A DNA stretch of 64,000 bases, taken from the NCBI GenBank assembly GCA_026646655.1, contig JAPKHT010000006.1, positions 19,873 to 83,872 on the forward strand, read 5' to 3'. Source of the DNA: JADLBR01 sp020847615 (GTDB taxonomy: Bacteria > Verrucomicrobiota > Verrucomicrobiia > JADLBR01). The notes below the pieces were generated by a model. It was not told the DNA's origin. It was given only the letters and a program-made list of their open reading frames with translations, and made no database searches. Both the position numbers and the translations under genes were made by a program. Each line of letters opens with the position of its first letter. Position 1 is the stretch's first letter. Positions 14,863 through 23,153 of this stretch are shown piece after piece.

Positions 14863-16290
14863 ATGAATGTCCTCTTTGCCTCCAGCGAACTCTACCCCCT
14901 CGCCAAGACCGGCGGCCTCGCCGATGTCCTCGGTGCGCTTCCCGCAGCCCTGCAGGCCCGCGGCCACTCGGTCTCCTGCGCACTCCCTTTCTACCGCGAG
15001 GTCATGGAGTCCGAGCCAGAACTCCTCGACCCCGACCTCGCGCTCGAGATCCCCATGGGCGACCGCGTCCTCGCCGGGCGTGTCTACCAGACCGAGACCC
15101 CCAACGGGGTCACCGTCTTCCTCATCCGCCGCGACGAGTTCTTCGACCGCTCCGGCCTCTACGGCAACGAACTCGGCGATTATCAGGATATCGCCGAGCG
15201 CTTCATCTTCTTCAGCAAGGCCGTCATCGCGCTCGCCGCCAACATTTCCCCGGCGATCGACATCCTCCACGCCCACGATTGGCAAACCGGCCTCGTCCCC
15301 ATCTTCGCCAAGGCCGCGGGCGCCCAATTCAAGACGGTTTTCACTATCCATAACCTCGGCTACCAGGGCAGCTTCTGGGGCGTGGACTTCAAGCTCTGCA
15401 ACTTGCCCGATCGCTACTTCGCCCCGGATGGGGGCCTCGAGCATTACGGCCACCTCAATTGCCTAAAGGCCGGCATCGTCCACGCCGACCAGGTCACCAC
15501 CGTGTCGCCCACCTACGCCCGCGAGATCCAGACGCCCGCCCACGGGCGCGGGCTCGACGTCACCCTCCGCGAACATGCCGGGAAACTCACCGGCATCCTC
15601 AACGGCATCGACCAGTCGCTCTGGTGCCCGGCGTCCGATCCCCTCATCAAAGAGAACTACACCGCCGAGACCCTCGCCGAAGGCAAGGCAGCCTGCCGGC
15701 GCCACCTCCTCAAGCGCGCCGATTGGCCCAAGGACACCACCGACCTCATCGTCGGCGTCGTCTCCCGCCTCGATTCCCAGAAAGGCATCGACCTGATCCG
15801 CGACGCATGGCCCGAAATCCTCAGGATGCCCGTGCGCCTCGTCATTCTCGCGTCCGGCGATCCCGACCTGGAGGCCTGGCTCACCTCCGCCATGGAACGC
15901 CACCCCGATCGGCTTTTCGCCGAGATCGGTTTCTCCGAGAAACTCGCCCACCGCATCCAGGCCGGCTGCGATGCCGTCCTCATGCCTTCCCGCTACGAGC
16001 CCTGCGGCCTGAGCCAGCTCTACGCCCAGCGCTACGGCACCCTCCCGATCGTCCACGGCACCGGCGGCCTCGCGGACACCGTCGCCGACTGGAACGACGA
16101 GGCGCGCGAGGGGACCGGCTTCGTCTTTCGCCCATGCAACGCCCCCGCCCTGCTCGGCGCGCTCCGGCGCGCGGTCGAGCTCGCCCAGGATCGCCCCGCC
16201 TGGGAGATCGCCGCCCGCGAGGGCATGGCGCGGGATTTCTCGTGGGAAGCGTCCGCGATGGCCACCGAGGAGGTCTACGCCCGTGCCTGA
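14863..16290 (+). CDS. glgA: Glycogen synthase (GT5)
   Basis: 475 residues, typical of bacterial GlgA. Transfers glucose from ADP-glucose to growing alpha-1,4-glucan. The N-terminal MNVLFASSELYPLAKTGGLAD carries the KTGGL sugar-nucleotide loop (15-19). HAHDWQTGLVP and the GT-B C-terminal half (VVSRLDSQKGIDL, MPSRYEPCGLSQL, HGTGGLADTV with the extra glucan-synthase STGGL-like loop) are all present. Its stop overlaps the GTG of galT by 8 bases, and the GH57 gene follows galT by 4 bases, so the three are one operon. Confidence 0.96.
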   Translation: MNVLFASSELYPLAKTGGLADVLGALPAALQARGHSVSCALPFYREVMESEPELLDPDLALEIPMGDRVLAGRVYQTETPNGVTVFLIRRDEFFDRSGLYGNELGDYQDIAERFIFFSKAVIALAANISPAIDILHAHDWQTGLVPIFAKAAGAQFKTVFTIHNLGYQGSFWGVDFKLCNLPDRYFAPDGGLEHYGHLNCLKAGIVHADQVTTVSPTYAREIQTPAHGRGLDVTLREHAGKLTGILNGIDQSLWCPASDPLIKENYTAETLAEGKAACRRHLLKRADWPKDTTDLIVGVVSRLDSQKGIDLIRDAWPEILRMPVRLVILASGDPDLEAWLTSAMERHPDRLFAEIGFSEKLAHRIQAGCDAVLMPSRYEPCGLSQLYAQRYGTLPIVHGTGGLADTVADWNDEAREGTGFVFRPCNAPALLGALRRAVELAQDRPAWEIAAREGMARDFSWEASAMATEEVYARA

Positions 16291-17302
16291 ACTTCGAAAA
16301 GACCCCCTGTCCGGTCGCTGGGTCGTCTTCTCGACCGAGCGCCGACGCCGCCCCACTGACTTCAAGGTCGGCCTGACCCCGCACGCCAGCGAAAGCCCCT
16401 TCACGCACGGCCATGAGCACCTCACGCCCCCCGAGGTGTTCGCCATTCGACCGAACGGCGGCCCCCACAACTCGCCAGACTGGCAGGTGCGCGTCGTCCC
16501 GAACCGCTACCCCGCCCTCCGCGTCGAGGGCGAACTCATCCGCCGCGCCGACGGCATCTACGACGCCATGTCGGGCATCGGCGCACACGAGGTCGTCGCC
16601 GAAACCCACCTCCCGGACGTCCCCTTCCATCGGCTCCCTCACGAGCAGATCGTTCGCGTCTTCGAGGCCCTCCGCTCCCGATGGGAAGATCTTCGCCGCG
16701 ACGGGCGCCTCAAGCATCTCGTCGCCTTCAAGAATCACGGCGCCCTCGCGGGCGCCACCCTCCGCCACCCCCACTCCCAGATCGTCGCCACACCCTTCGT
16801 CCCGCCCTCCGCCGCCACCAAACTCGACGCCGCCCGCGAGCATTTCGCCCGCACCGACCGGTCCCTCTTCCAGGATATCCTCGACACCGAGCGACGCGGC
16901 GCCGAACGCCTCGTGGCACAGAACCACGACTTCACCGCGTTCTGCCCCTACGCGAGCCGCGCGCCTTTCGAGATCGCCGTCTACCCCTCTTTCCAATCGC
17001 ACGACTTCGGGCGCTGCCAGACCCACGATTTCTGGCAGCTCGCCGAGGTCCTCCGCGACGCCCTGGCCAGGCTCCACGCCTCCCTCGATGACCCCCCCTT
17101 CAACATGCTGCTCATCTCCGCGCCCCTCCAGGAAGACGCCCTCCGCTGGCCCACGCTCCGGCATGACTTCCGCTGGCACATCGAGATCCTGCCGCGCCTC
17201 TCCGTCTTCGCGGGTTTCGAGATGGCCACGGGTTGCTTCATCAACACCGTCACCCCGGAAGAGGCCGCCCGCCATCTCCGCCAGGTCCAGCTCCCGCGCT
17301 GA
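16283..17302 (+). CDS. galT: Galactose-1-phosphate uridylyltransferase
   Basis: 339 residues from GTG 16283 (MPELRKDPLSGRWVVF). HIT-superfamily Leloir enzyme exchanging UMP between UDP-glucose and galactose-1-phosphate. The active site RHPHSQI has the HPH triad at 162-164 with the nucleophilic second histidine. The N-terminal RWVVFSTER and the C-terminal FRWHIEILPRLSVFAGFE match the family. The cysteines of the E. coli zinc site are not evident, as in many homologues. Its place between glgA and a GH57 enzyme suggests it feeds hexose phosphate into glucan metabolism; a different nucleotidyl substrate is possible. Confidence 0.9.
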   Translation: MPELRKDPLSGRWVVFSTERRRRPTDFKVGLTPHASESPFTHGHEHLTPPEVFAIRPNGGPHNSPDWQVRVVPNRYPALRVEGELIRRADGIYDAMSGIGAHEVVAETHLPDVPFHRLPHEQIVRVFEALRSRWEDLRRDGRLKHLVAFKNHGALAGATLRHPHSQIVATPFVPPSAATKLDAAREHFARTDRSLFQDILDTERRGAERLVAQNHDFTAFCPYASRAPFEIAVYPSFQSHDFGRCQTHDFWQLAEVLRDALARLHASLDDPPFNMLLISAPLQEDALRWPTLRHDFRWHIEILPRLSVFAGFEMATGCFINTVTPEEAARHLRQVQLPR

Positions 17303-17306
17303 TCCC

Positions 17307-19448
17307 ATGCTCAACGTCGTCATCCTCTGGCACATGCACCAGCCCTCCTACGTGGATCCCTCCACGGGGGTCGCGCTGATGCCGTGGGTCCGGCTCCACG
17401 CGGCCAAGGGGTACCTCGACATGATCCATGCCCTCCGCGACGTCGAGGGCGCGCGCGCCGCATTCAACTTCACGCCGGTCCTCGTCCGCCAGATCCAGCA
17501 GCTCGCCCGCCGAGAGATCCGCGACGCATGGCACGACTGGAGCCGCAAGCCCGCCGCCGATCTCACCGACCCCGAGCGGACCGGCATCCTCCTCCACTTC
17601 TTCAACGCGAACTGGGACAACCTCATCCGCCCGCACCCGCGTTACTGGCAGCTCCTCCAGCTCCGCGGCCAGCGCGTCTCCCGCGCCGAGATCGAGCGAG
17701 AGCGCCACCGCTTCTCAACCCAGGACATCCTCGACCTCCAAGTCTGGTTCAACCTCGCGTGGTGCGGGTTCACCGCGGAATCCATGTTCCCGGAGATCCG
17801 AGAACTCAAGCTCAAGGGCCGCGGGTTCACCGAGGATGAGAAATGCGCCGTCCTGGACGCGCACGACAAAATTCTCGCCCGGGTGCTGGAGGACTACCGC
17901 GGGGCCGAGGCCGCCGGTCTCATCGAGACCACCACCACCCCTTACTACCACCCGATCCTGCCCCTCGTCATCGATTCCGACCTCGCCCGGCGCTGCATGC
18001 CCGCCCGCGCGATGCCCCCGCGATTCCGCGCGCCCGAGGATGCGCGCGAGCACGTCGCCCGCGCCGTCCGCCAGCACGAGGAGACCTTCGGCCGCCGCCC
18101 CTCCGCCATGTGGCCCGCCGAGGGCTCCGTCGCGCCCGAGATCATCCCCATGCTCCAAGAGCACGGCATCCGCCTCTTCTTCACCGACGAGGGCAACCTC
18201 TTCCGCTCCCTCGCGGCCGACGGACGCCCCCCGCACCACCGCGACGAGCTCTTCCATGCGTGGGCCTGCGCCCACGACGGCGCCGAGGCCGCCGCGCTAT
18301 TCCGGGAGCGATCCCTCTCGGATTTCATCGGCTTCAATGCGGCCCGCAACCCCCCGGAGGCCGCCGCGCGACACCTGGTCCTTCACCTCGAGCGCATCGC
18401 GGACGCCACGCGCCGCGATGACGCCGTCGCCGCGCTCATCCTCGATGGCGAGAATGCCTGGGAGAACTTCGCCGACGGGGGCCGGCGCTTCCTCCGACTC
18501 TTTTACGAGGGCCTCGTCAAGAGCCCCTCCCTGCGCCCCGCCTTGCCCACCGCCTTCATCGACGCCCACCCCCCCTCTCGCCGCATCACGCACCTCCACA
18601 CCGGTTCCTGGATCCAGAGCGACTTCGATATCTGGATCGGCGACGAAGAGGAGAACCGCGCGTGGGAGCTCCTCGGCAATGCCCGGGCCTTCTTCGAATC
18701 CCGCGCGACCAACGCCCCGGAAGGGGCCGTCGCCCGCGCCCGCGAATCCCTCCTCGCCGCCGAAGGCAGCGACTGGTTCTGGTGGTTCGGTCCCGATTTT
18801 CACACCGAGCTCGACTTCCTGTTCGATGAGCTGTTCCGCAAGCACCTCGCCGCCATCTACGGCGCGCTCGGAGCCGACGCCCCGCCCGAGCTCGCACAGC
18901 CCATCCGCAAGGGACGCGAGCGCCTCGTCTTCACCCGACCCAGCGCCCTCATCACGCCCAACGTCAACGGCCGCGTCCTCAGCTTCTTCGAGTATTTCGG
19001 CGCCGGCCATTACGACACCGCCCTCCAGTCGGGCGCCATGTACCAGGCAAACCGTCTCACCCAGGGCATCTGGTTCGGCAACGACGCCGCCCAGTTCTAT
19101 CTCCGGATCGACATCTCGGAGATCACGCAGGCCGCCCTCGACATCGAATTCGTGGGCGCAACCCCGGTCACCATCCGCATCCCCATCGCCCCCGGCCTCG
19201 TCGCCGACTCGGTCATCCGCGTGACCCCGGATGGCGCCCCGGAACCCATCCCCGCGCGCATCGTCGTAGCCGATGTCCTCGAACTCGCCATCCCGCTCAC
19301 CAGCCTCGCCCTCCGCCCGGGCGACACCGCCCACTTTTCCGCAAAGCTGATCCGCTCTGATGTCGTCCTCGAGCGACATCCCGCCGAAGGAAACCTCGCC
19401 TGCCCCATCCTCCCCGAGGAGGCCGTCTGGCAGGACTGGTTTGTCTAG
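17307..19448 (+). CDS. Glycoside hydrolase family 57 protein (amylase/glucanotransferase type)
   Basis: 713 residues from ATG 17307 (MLNVVILWHMHQPSYVD). GH57 enzymes cleave or transfer alpha-1,4/1,6-glucans by a retaining mechanism. The HMHQPxY start motif is clear. The nucleophile is probably E272 in MWPAEGSVAPE and the acid/base D380 in LDGENAWENF. Beyond about residue 500 there is a mostly beta C-terminal region (SFFEYFGAGHYD, FYLRIDISE) found in the longer GH57 members. No signal peptide, so a cytoplasmic enzyme acting on stored glycogen made by GlgA. A frame extending back to 16413 is shadow coding in galT. Ends 16 bases before hairpin repeat e. Confidence 0.93.
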   Translation: MLNVVILWHMHQPSYVDPSTGVALMPWVRLHAAKGYLDMIHALRDVEGARAAFNFTPVLVRQIQQLARREIRDAWHDWSRKPAADLTDPERTGILLHFFNANWDNLIRPHPRYWQLLQLRGQRVSRAEIERERHRFSTQDILDLQVWFNLAWCGFTAESMFPEIRELKLKGRGFTEDEKCAVLDAHDKILARVLEDYRGAEAAGLIETTTTPYYHPILPLVIDSDLARRCMPARAMPPRFRAPEDAREHVARAVRQHEETFGRRPSAMWPAEGSVAPEIIPMLQEHGIRLFFTDEGNLFRSLAADGRPPHHRDELFHAWACAHDGAEAAALFRERSLSDFIGFNAARNPPEAAARHLVLHLERIADATRRDDAVAALILDGENAWENFADGGRRFLRLFYEGLVKSPSLRPALPTAFIDAHPPSRRITHLHTGSWIQSDFDIWIGDEEENRAWELLGNARAFFESRATNAPEGAVARARESLLAAEGSDWFWWFGPDFHTELDFLFDELFRKHLAAIYGALGADAPPELAQPIRKGRERLVFTRPSALITPNVNGRVLSFFEYFGAGHYDTALQSGAMYQANRLTQGIWFGNDAAQFYLRIDISEITQAALDIEFVGATPVTIRIPIAPGLVADSVIRVTPDGAPEPIPARIVVADVLELAIPLTSLALRPGDTAHFSAKLIRSDVVLERHPAEGNLACPILPEEAVWQDWFV

Positions 19449-19464
19449 GCCGCGGCGTTTCCCG

Positions 19465-19506
19465 TAGCCGAACGCGCGAGCGTTTGGCGGACGATCGCCC
19501 GGGGCC
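19465..19506 (+). repeat. Mosaic hairpin repeat, copy e (X hairpin with short tail)
   Basis: X hairpin 19465-19488 (CCGAACGC-GCGA-GCGTTTGG) in the sense of GH57, 16 bases after its stop; the tail CGATCGCCCG matches the tail behind the copies at 8664 and 63141. It lies between convergent genes. The remaining bases to 19560 show nothing else. Confidence 0.8.
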
Positions 19507-19560
19507 AGCGTCTGCGATATCTATGAGCGGCCACGTCGGCAGCCGTCAGGATTCCCGCGC

Positions 19561-20553
19561 CTACGCCATCCACGAGCGCGGCCGCTTGGCGCACTTCGCC
19601 ACCGCCGCCCGCGCGATCCCCGCGTCCTCGCCAATCTGAAAATCAAACATCCCCACGCAGGCGAAATCGGCCCCGTTGGCGAACGCGTATTCGAAGCCCT
19701 TGCCCGGGCGGATCGCCCCGGCCGCCAGCACCTTGTACGCGATCCACGGCTTCTCGATCTTCCCCATCTCCGCGATGGTCTTGTCCGGTTCCATGTCCCA
19801 GTAATTGTCCGTCGCGTAGTTGTCGATGACCTCCTTGTGCTGGTCGGGACGACGGGTCGACCAGTAGTCGGTCCGGTGCAGCGTCTTCATGTAAAAATCC
19901 ACCGGGATCCCCGCGTCCTCGCACGCCAGGGGCGTCTCGATCGAATGCCCCGCCACGCCCGCGGGCACCCCGCGCTCCTTGATCAATTTCACCAGTCTGT
20001 CGATGAGGTCCACCTTGCCGTCAAACACCCACCGGTCACCCAGATTCCCCAAGAGGAAAATGGCGCTCGCCCCAGCGTCCATCGCGCGGCTCACCACGCC
20101 CTTGAGATCCTCCGGGTCCGGCGCCACCTGCGCCAGCCACTGGATCTTGCCCCCGTGCTTCTCGCGGTACTCGCGGAACAGCCGCACCGCCCGCTCGTCC
20201 CGCGGATTGCAGATCATCGTGTTGATCCCGTGCTCCTCGCACGTCCGCCACGTCGCCCACACCTTCTCGTCCGTGAAATAGTTCTTCAGCAGCGGCGACA
20301 CGTACACCAGATCCCGGCTGTGCGCGTGCCCGCTGATCAGGTTCCCCCCGCAGATCAGCCGGCTCACACTCACGTTGCCGATCTTCCCCATCGGCATCGC
20401 CCCCTTCGGCCCCTCCGCCGCCTCCACCGCACCCGCCGCCAGCGCCTTCTCCTCCAGGCTCGAGCCCACCGCCGCGCCCGCGGCCGCCATCGTCCCCACG
20501 AAAAAACAGCGCCGCGAAACCGGGCGCCCGCCGCCAAATCGCTCTTCGCTCAT
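19561..20553 (-). CDS. Tat-exported aldo/keto-reductase-like protein
   Basis: 330 residues. The N-terminus SRRCFFVGTMAAAGAAVGSS is a twin-arginine (Tat) signal, implying export of a folded, possibly cofactor-bearing protein. After MGKIGNVSVSRLICGGNLI, which resembles the aldo/keto reductase start (LGxxxVSRLxxGG), a TIM-barrel pattern follows: TWRTCEEHGINTMICNP, GKIQWLAQVAPDP, VPAGVAGHSIETPL, AYKVLAAGAIRPG, NGADFACVGMFDFQ. The classic AKR catalytic Tyr-Lys-His set is not obvious, so it may be a barrel with another activity. Such Tat-signal AKR-like proteins are frequent in Verrucomicrobiota and Planctomycetota. It stands alone between a repeat and an unrelated gene pair. Confidence 0.82.
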   Translation of the reverse strand: MSEERFGGGRPVSRRCFFVGTMAAAGAAVGSSLEEKALAAGAVEAAEGPKGAMPMGKIGNVSVSRLICGGNLISGHAHSRDLVYVSPLLKNYFTDEKVWATWRTCEEHGINTMICNPRDERAVRLFREYREKHGGKIQWLAQVAPDPEDLKGVVSRAMDAGASAIFLLGNLGDRWVFDGKVDLIDRLVKLIKERGVPAGVAGHSIETPLACEDAGIPVDFYMKTLHRTDYWSTRRPDQHKEVIDNYATDNYWDMEPDKTIAEMGKIEKPWIAYKVLAAGAIRPGKGFEYAFANGADFACVGMFDFQIGEDAGIARAAVAKCAKRPRSWMA

Positions 20554-20707
20554 GCTTATAGGCTAGGGCACCAGCCCTAATGACGCAAGGCCCGACCGAC
20601 CCACCCCGCGCGCTTCCACCAGAACGCGACGGCCGCGTGGCGGGGAACGCGAGCGACCCGCTCGACCCCCCACTTATGGTGCCTTTTGAACCCTCCTATC
20701 CCCGCCC

Positions 20708-21280
20708 CTACCCGTCCCCTGTCCCACTGGTCATCTTCCGGTAGACCTCCGCCAAGCCGCGCCGCGACAACTCGGCCTCGACAACCGCGCTGTCAATGGC
20801 GTGGCCAGAAACTTCGATCATTCGGCGGATATCCCGCACATGCTTCTCACTCCGCCCCTCGCTGTAGTAGACGACTTTCCACACCAGAATGTACTCTGGG
20901 GGTGCATACCATATTGGTCCGTGCGGATAATCTCCCCGGCGCCGGTTCGCCCACGCCCATCGGAAGAACGGGTCCGCTCCCGAAGGGTAGAAATCCGCCT
21001 TGAGTCCCGTTGGGATGTGGATGACGTTGAAGTGCCCTCGGCACTCTCGCCGGTTTTCTCCGACGATCACATCGGCCGGCGGACAATAGAATTCATCGAA
21101 GCGGAAGATCTCCGTCAGACGGCACAGTTCCTCGTCCCCGACCGCCAGCGCAAAATCGATATCAAGCGTCAGCCGCGGCTCGGAATAATAGACGCATCCG
21201 ACCGAGCCCGACACGAGGTATTCGATGCCCTCGTCGTGGGTTGGCCTCGCAAAGATCCGAAGCAGGTCAGGTTCTTGCAC
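20708..21280 (-). CDS. Nucleotidyltransferase-fold protein (DUF6036/AbiEii-like)
   Basis: 190 residues from GTG 21280, with GGGAG 9 bases upstream. Pattern of the minimal nucleotidyltransferase fold: a GS motif in EYLVSGSVGCVYYSE and the DxD metal-binding pair in LTLDIDFALAV, then a conserved third acid region and a helical tail (SEKHVRDIRRMIEVSG). Such proteins act as toxins or modifiers that transfer a nucleotide to RNA or protein. The start lies inside the 3' end of the small gene upstream (14-base overlap), as in toxin-antitoxin pairs. Whether it is toxic is untested; a housekeeping role cannot be excluded. Confidence 0.75.
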   Translation of the reverse strand: MQEPDLLRIFARPTHDEGIEYLVSGSVGCVYYSEPRLTLDIDFALAVGDEELCRLTEIFRFDEFYCPPADVIVGENRRECRGHFNVIHIPTGLKADFYPSGADPFFRWAWANRRRGDYPHGPIWYAPPEYILVWKVVYYSEGRSEKHVRDIRRMIEVSGHAIDSAVVEAELSRRGLAEVYRKMTSGTGDG

Positions 21281-21473
21281 GGGCCATCTCCCGGGCCACC
21301 GCCCGTTCGATATCTTCCGCACTCCACGCGGGGTGTTGCTGCCTGAGCGCCGCCAGACGCGTCTCCCGCGCCGTCTTGAGCAGGCCGCGCGCGACGCCCC
21401 ACTTCTCGGAGGGACTCATCTCCCGGAATCGCCGGATCTGAATCGGGTGCAACGGTTCTAGGTCCACCGTCAC
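21267..21473 (-). CDS. Small partner of the nucleotidyltransferase (antitoxin-like)
   Basis: 68 residues from GTG 21473. Charged helical protein: RRFREMSPSEKWGVARGLLK and LRQQHPAWSAEDIERAVARE. The 'QQHPxWSxEDIER' type segment is common in small proteins encoded directly ahead of DUF6036-type nucleotidyltransferases. The 14-base overlap with the next gene indicates coupled translation. No DNA-binding fold is evident. I infer a neutralising or adaptor role for the downstream protein. The frame is embedded in longer shadow frames and is supported by its gene-pair context. Confidence 0.65.
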   Translation of the reverse strand: MTVDLEPLHPIQIRRFREMSPSEKWGVARGLLKTARETRLAALRQQHPAWSAEDIERAVAREMARART

Positions 21474-21568
21474 CAGCCTACCACCCGAGGGCCGCGATGT
21501 CAGCGGCAACCCTTGATCCCGATCGGCCCCCGGAGGCCCGGGAGGGCCCGCGCCTCGCGGGCCGCGCC

Positions 21569-22366
21569 TCAGCCGCCCGCCGGCGGGGCCGACGCTCCAG
21601 GCGAAGGCCCACCGCCCGCCGGAGCCAGTTGCCGCGCGGCCATTCCGTCCAGCCACGCCTGGTAGTCCTCCGCGGCATCCACGTACAGCCAGGCCTTCAT
21701 GCTGTAGTGTCCCGCCCCGCAGAGCTGTCCGCACACGACCTCGTACTCGCCCTCCCGGATCGGCTTGAACCAGATCGGCACGCTCGTTCCCGGGATCGCG
21801 TCCTGCGCGATCCGCATGTGCGGCAGCGCAAAATTGTGGATCACGTCCCGCGAGCTGATGTGGGCGATCGCCTGCCGGCCCGCGGGAAGGTGCATCTCGT
21901 TGATCGTCAGCAGGTCGTCCCTCGCGTCGGGATCGCCCCTGTCCAGCCCGATCGGGTTCTGGGCGTCGATGAGCCCCGGATCCTGCCGCCCGAATTTGCC
22001 GTCCTTGCCGGGATAATGAAAATTCCAGCCGAACTGCTGCGCGATGACACGGACCACCACGGCGTCCCGGTCCGACGGCATCTCGTTCACCCGCGCCGAC
22101 CACAGCGGGAAAGCGAAGGCGATCAGCAGGAACGCCTCCACGATCACCACCGAGATCTCCGCGTGCGTCGAGAAGTGCGATCGCATCCCATAGTAGCTCG
22201 CCTTGGGGTTCGCCCTCCGGTTGAACCGGATCAGGCAGTAGGCGAAGAACGCGCCCCAGAAGACGAAGAGCGCCAGCATGAACCAGTGCACCAGCTCCAG
22301 CATGTGGTCGATCTGCGCCCCGTGCTCCGAGGCGTTCATCGGCAAACCCAGCAACCTGTTGATCAT
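21569..22366 (-). CDS. ctaC: Cytochrome c oxidase subunit II
   Basis: 265 residues. Accepts electrons from cytochrome c at the CuA centre. Two transmembrane helices (LVHWFMLALFVFWGAFFAYCL and the one starting VVIVEAFLLIAFAFPLW) precede the periplasmic cupredoxin domain. The CuA ligands are complete: the first histidine in DVIHNFALPHMRI and CGQLCGAGHYSM (two Cys, His, Met). There is no fused cytochrome c domain. The C-terminus is a Pro/Gly/Ala tail. The ATG at 22366 overlaps the upstream TGA as ATGA and is preceded by GGAGGGAGGA. It is the last gene of the oxidase operon, although subunit II usually comes first. Confidence 0.95.
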   Translation of the reverse strand: MINRLLGLPMNASEHGAQIDHMLELVHWFMLALFVFWGAFFAYCLIRFNRRANPKASYYGMRSHFSTHAEISVVIVEAFLLIAFAFPLWSARVNEMPSDRDAVVVRVIAQQFGWNFHYPGKDGKFGRQDPGLIDAQNPIGLDRGDPDARDDLLTINEMHLPAGRQAIAHISSRDVIHNFALPHMRIAQDAIPGTSVPIWFKPIREGEYEVVCGQLCGAGHYSMKAWLYVDAAEDYQAWLDGMAARQLAPAGGGPSPGASAPPAGG

Positions 22367-22593
22367 CGTCCTCCCTCCGCCGCGACCCGACGGGCGCGCA
22401 TCGCCAGGTAGACCATGAAGGCCGCGAACGCCGCCAGCACGCAGGCCACCAGACCCAGCAGGAACAGGATCGCCCCACCCGCCGCCTCGCTCACCGGCTG
22501 CCCCTTGCCCCCGAAACACACCGCGCACGCCTCGAGGCCGCCCGGCGCCAGCAGGCCCGCCCCAATCGCCACCGCAAGTTGCTTTCGCGCCAT
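22363..22593 (-). CDS. Small exported or membrane protein in oxidase operon
   Basis: 76 residues. A signal-like start (MARKQLAVAIGAGLLAPGG), then a CAVCFGGKGQ segment with a CxxC pair, and one strong membrane helix (AILFLLGLVACVLAAFAAFM) with a basic C-terminus. No family recognised. Its ATGA overlap with subunit II and its position in the operon argue for a part in oxidase assembly, perhaps copper or redox handling through the CxxC; this is inference. Confidence 0.65.
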   Translation of the reverse strand: MARKQLAVAIGAGLLAPGGLEACAVCFGGKGQPVSEAAGGAILFLLGLVACVLAAFAAFMVYLAMRARRVAAEGGR

Positions 22594-22598
22594 CCCGC

Positions 22599-22799
22599 TC
22601 ACTCCAGATCCAGGTTCTTGGACTTCTTGAAGAACCACGCCTCGTATCCCGCGAGCGCCAGCGCCACCGCCGCCGAGCCGATCGCGTACCCGAGCCCGGA
22701 GCCGGTCTCCCGATACTGCCCCCAGCTCCACCAGCAGAACCACCCGGCCAGCAGCAGCGCGGCGTTCACGAACACCAGATGAAAATACTTGAGCGACAT
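22599..22799 (-). CDS. Small two-helix membrane protein in oxidase operon
   Basis: 66 residues with two hydrophobic segments (YFHLVFVNAALLLAGWFCWW and YAIGSAAVALALAGYEAWFF) and a charged tail. It starts one base after the subunit IV stop and ends 5 bases before the next gene. It may be an accessory subunit or assembly protein of the oxidase; no homology recognised. Confidence 0.65.
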   Translation of the reverse strand: MSLKYFHLVFVNAALLLAGWFCWWSWGQYRETGSGLGYAIGSAAVALALAGYEAWFFKKSKNLDLE

Positions 22800-22800
22800 A

Positions 22801-23145
22801 TCACTGCGTCCCGGAAACCGGATCCTTGAGCGCGAAGATCGAGAGCACCACGAGCGCGAAAAAGAACACCACCGTGAATGCCATGAACCGGTGCACCATG
22901 ACCTTCTCGTGCAGCAGGTGCATGAAGATCGACGCCACCAGCCCGGCCTTGACCACGGCGATCAGCAGCGCGATGAACACGTGCCCCGCCACCCCGATCG
23001 GCAGGTACGAGGCCAGCACGGTCACCACCGTAAGCGCCAGCAGGTACAGGAATACCTGGATGTAGTGGTGCGACCAACCGTGGGCCAAGATCGCCCTGGC
23101 GCCCTCCCAAAAGCCCCTCTTCTCAACCGCCGGCACCTCAGCCAT
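22801..23145 (-). CDS. Cytochrome c oxidase subunit IV-type protein
   Basis: 114 residues with three membrane helices (YLLALTVVTVLASYLPIG, VFIALLIAVVKAGLVASIFMHLL, FMAFTVVFFFALVVLSIFAL). The middle VKAGLVASIFMHL is the hallmark of the prokaryotic subunit IV (CtaF/CyoD-like) family, which stabilises the catalytic subunits. ATG 23145 has GGAGG 6 bases upstream and stands 8 bases after the subunit III stop. Confidence 0.88.
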   Translation of the reverse strand: MAEVPAVEKRGFWEGARAILAHGWSHHYIQVFLYLLALTVVTVLASYLPIGVAGHVFIALLIAVVKAGLVASIFMHLLHEKVMVHRFMAFTVVFFFALVVLSIFALKDPVSGTQ

Positions 23146-23153
23146 CGCGCCTC

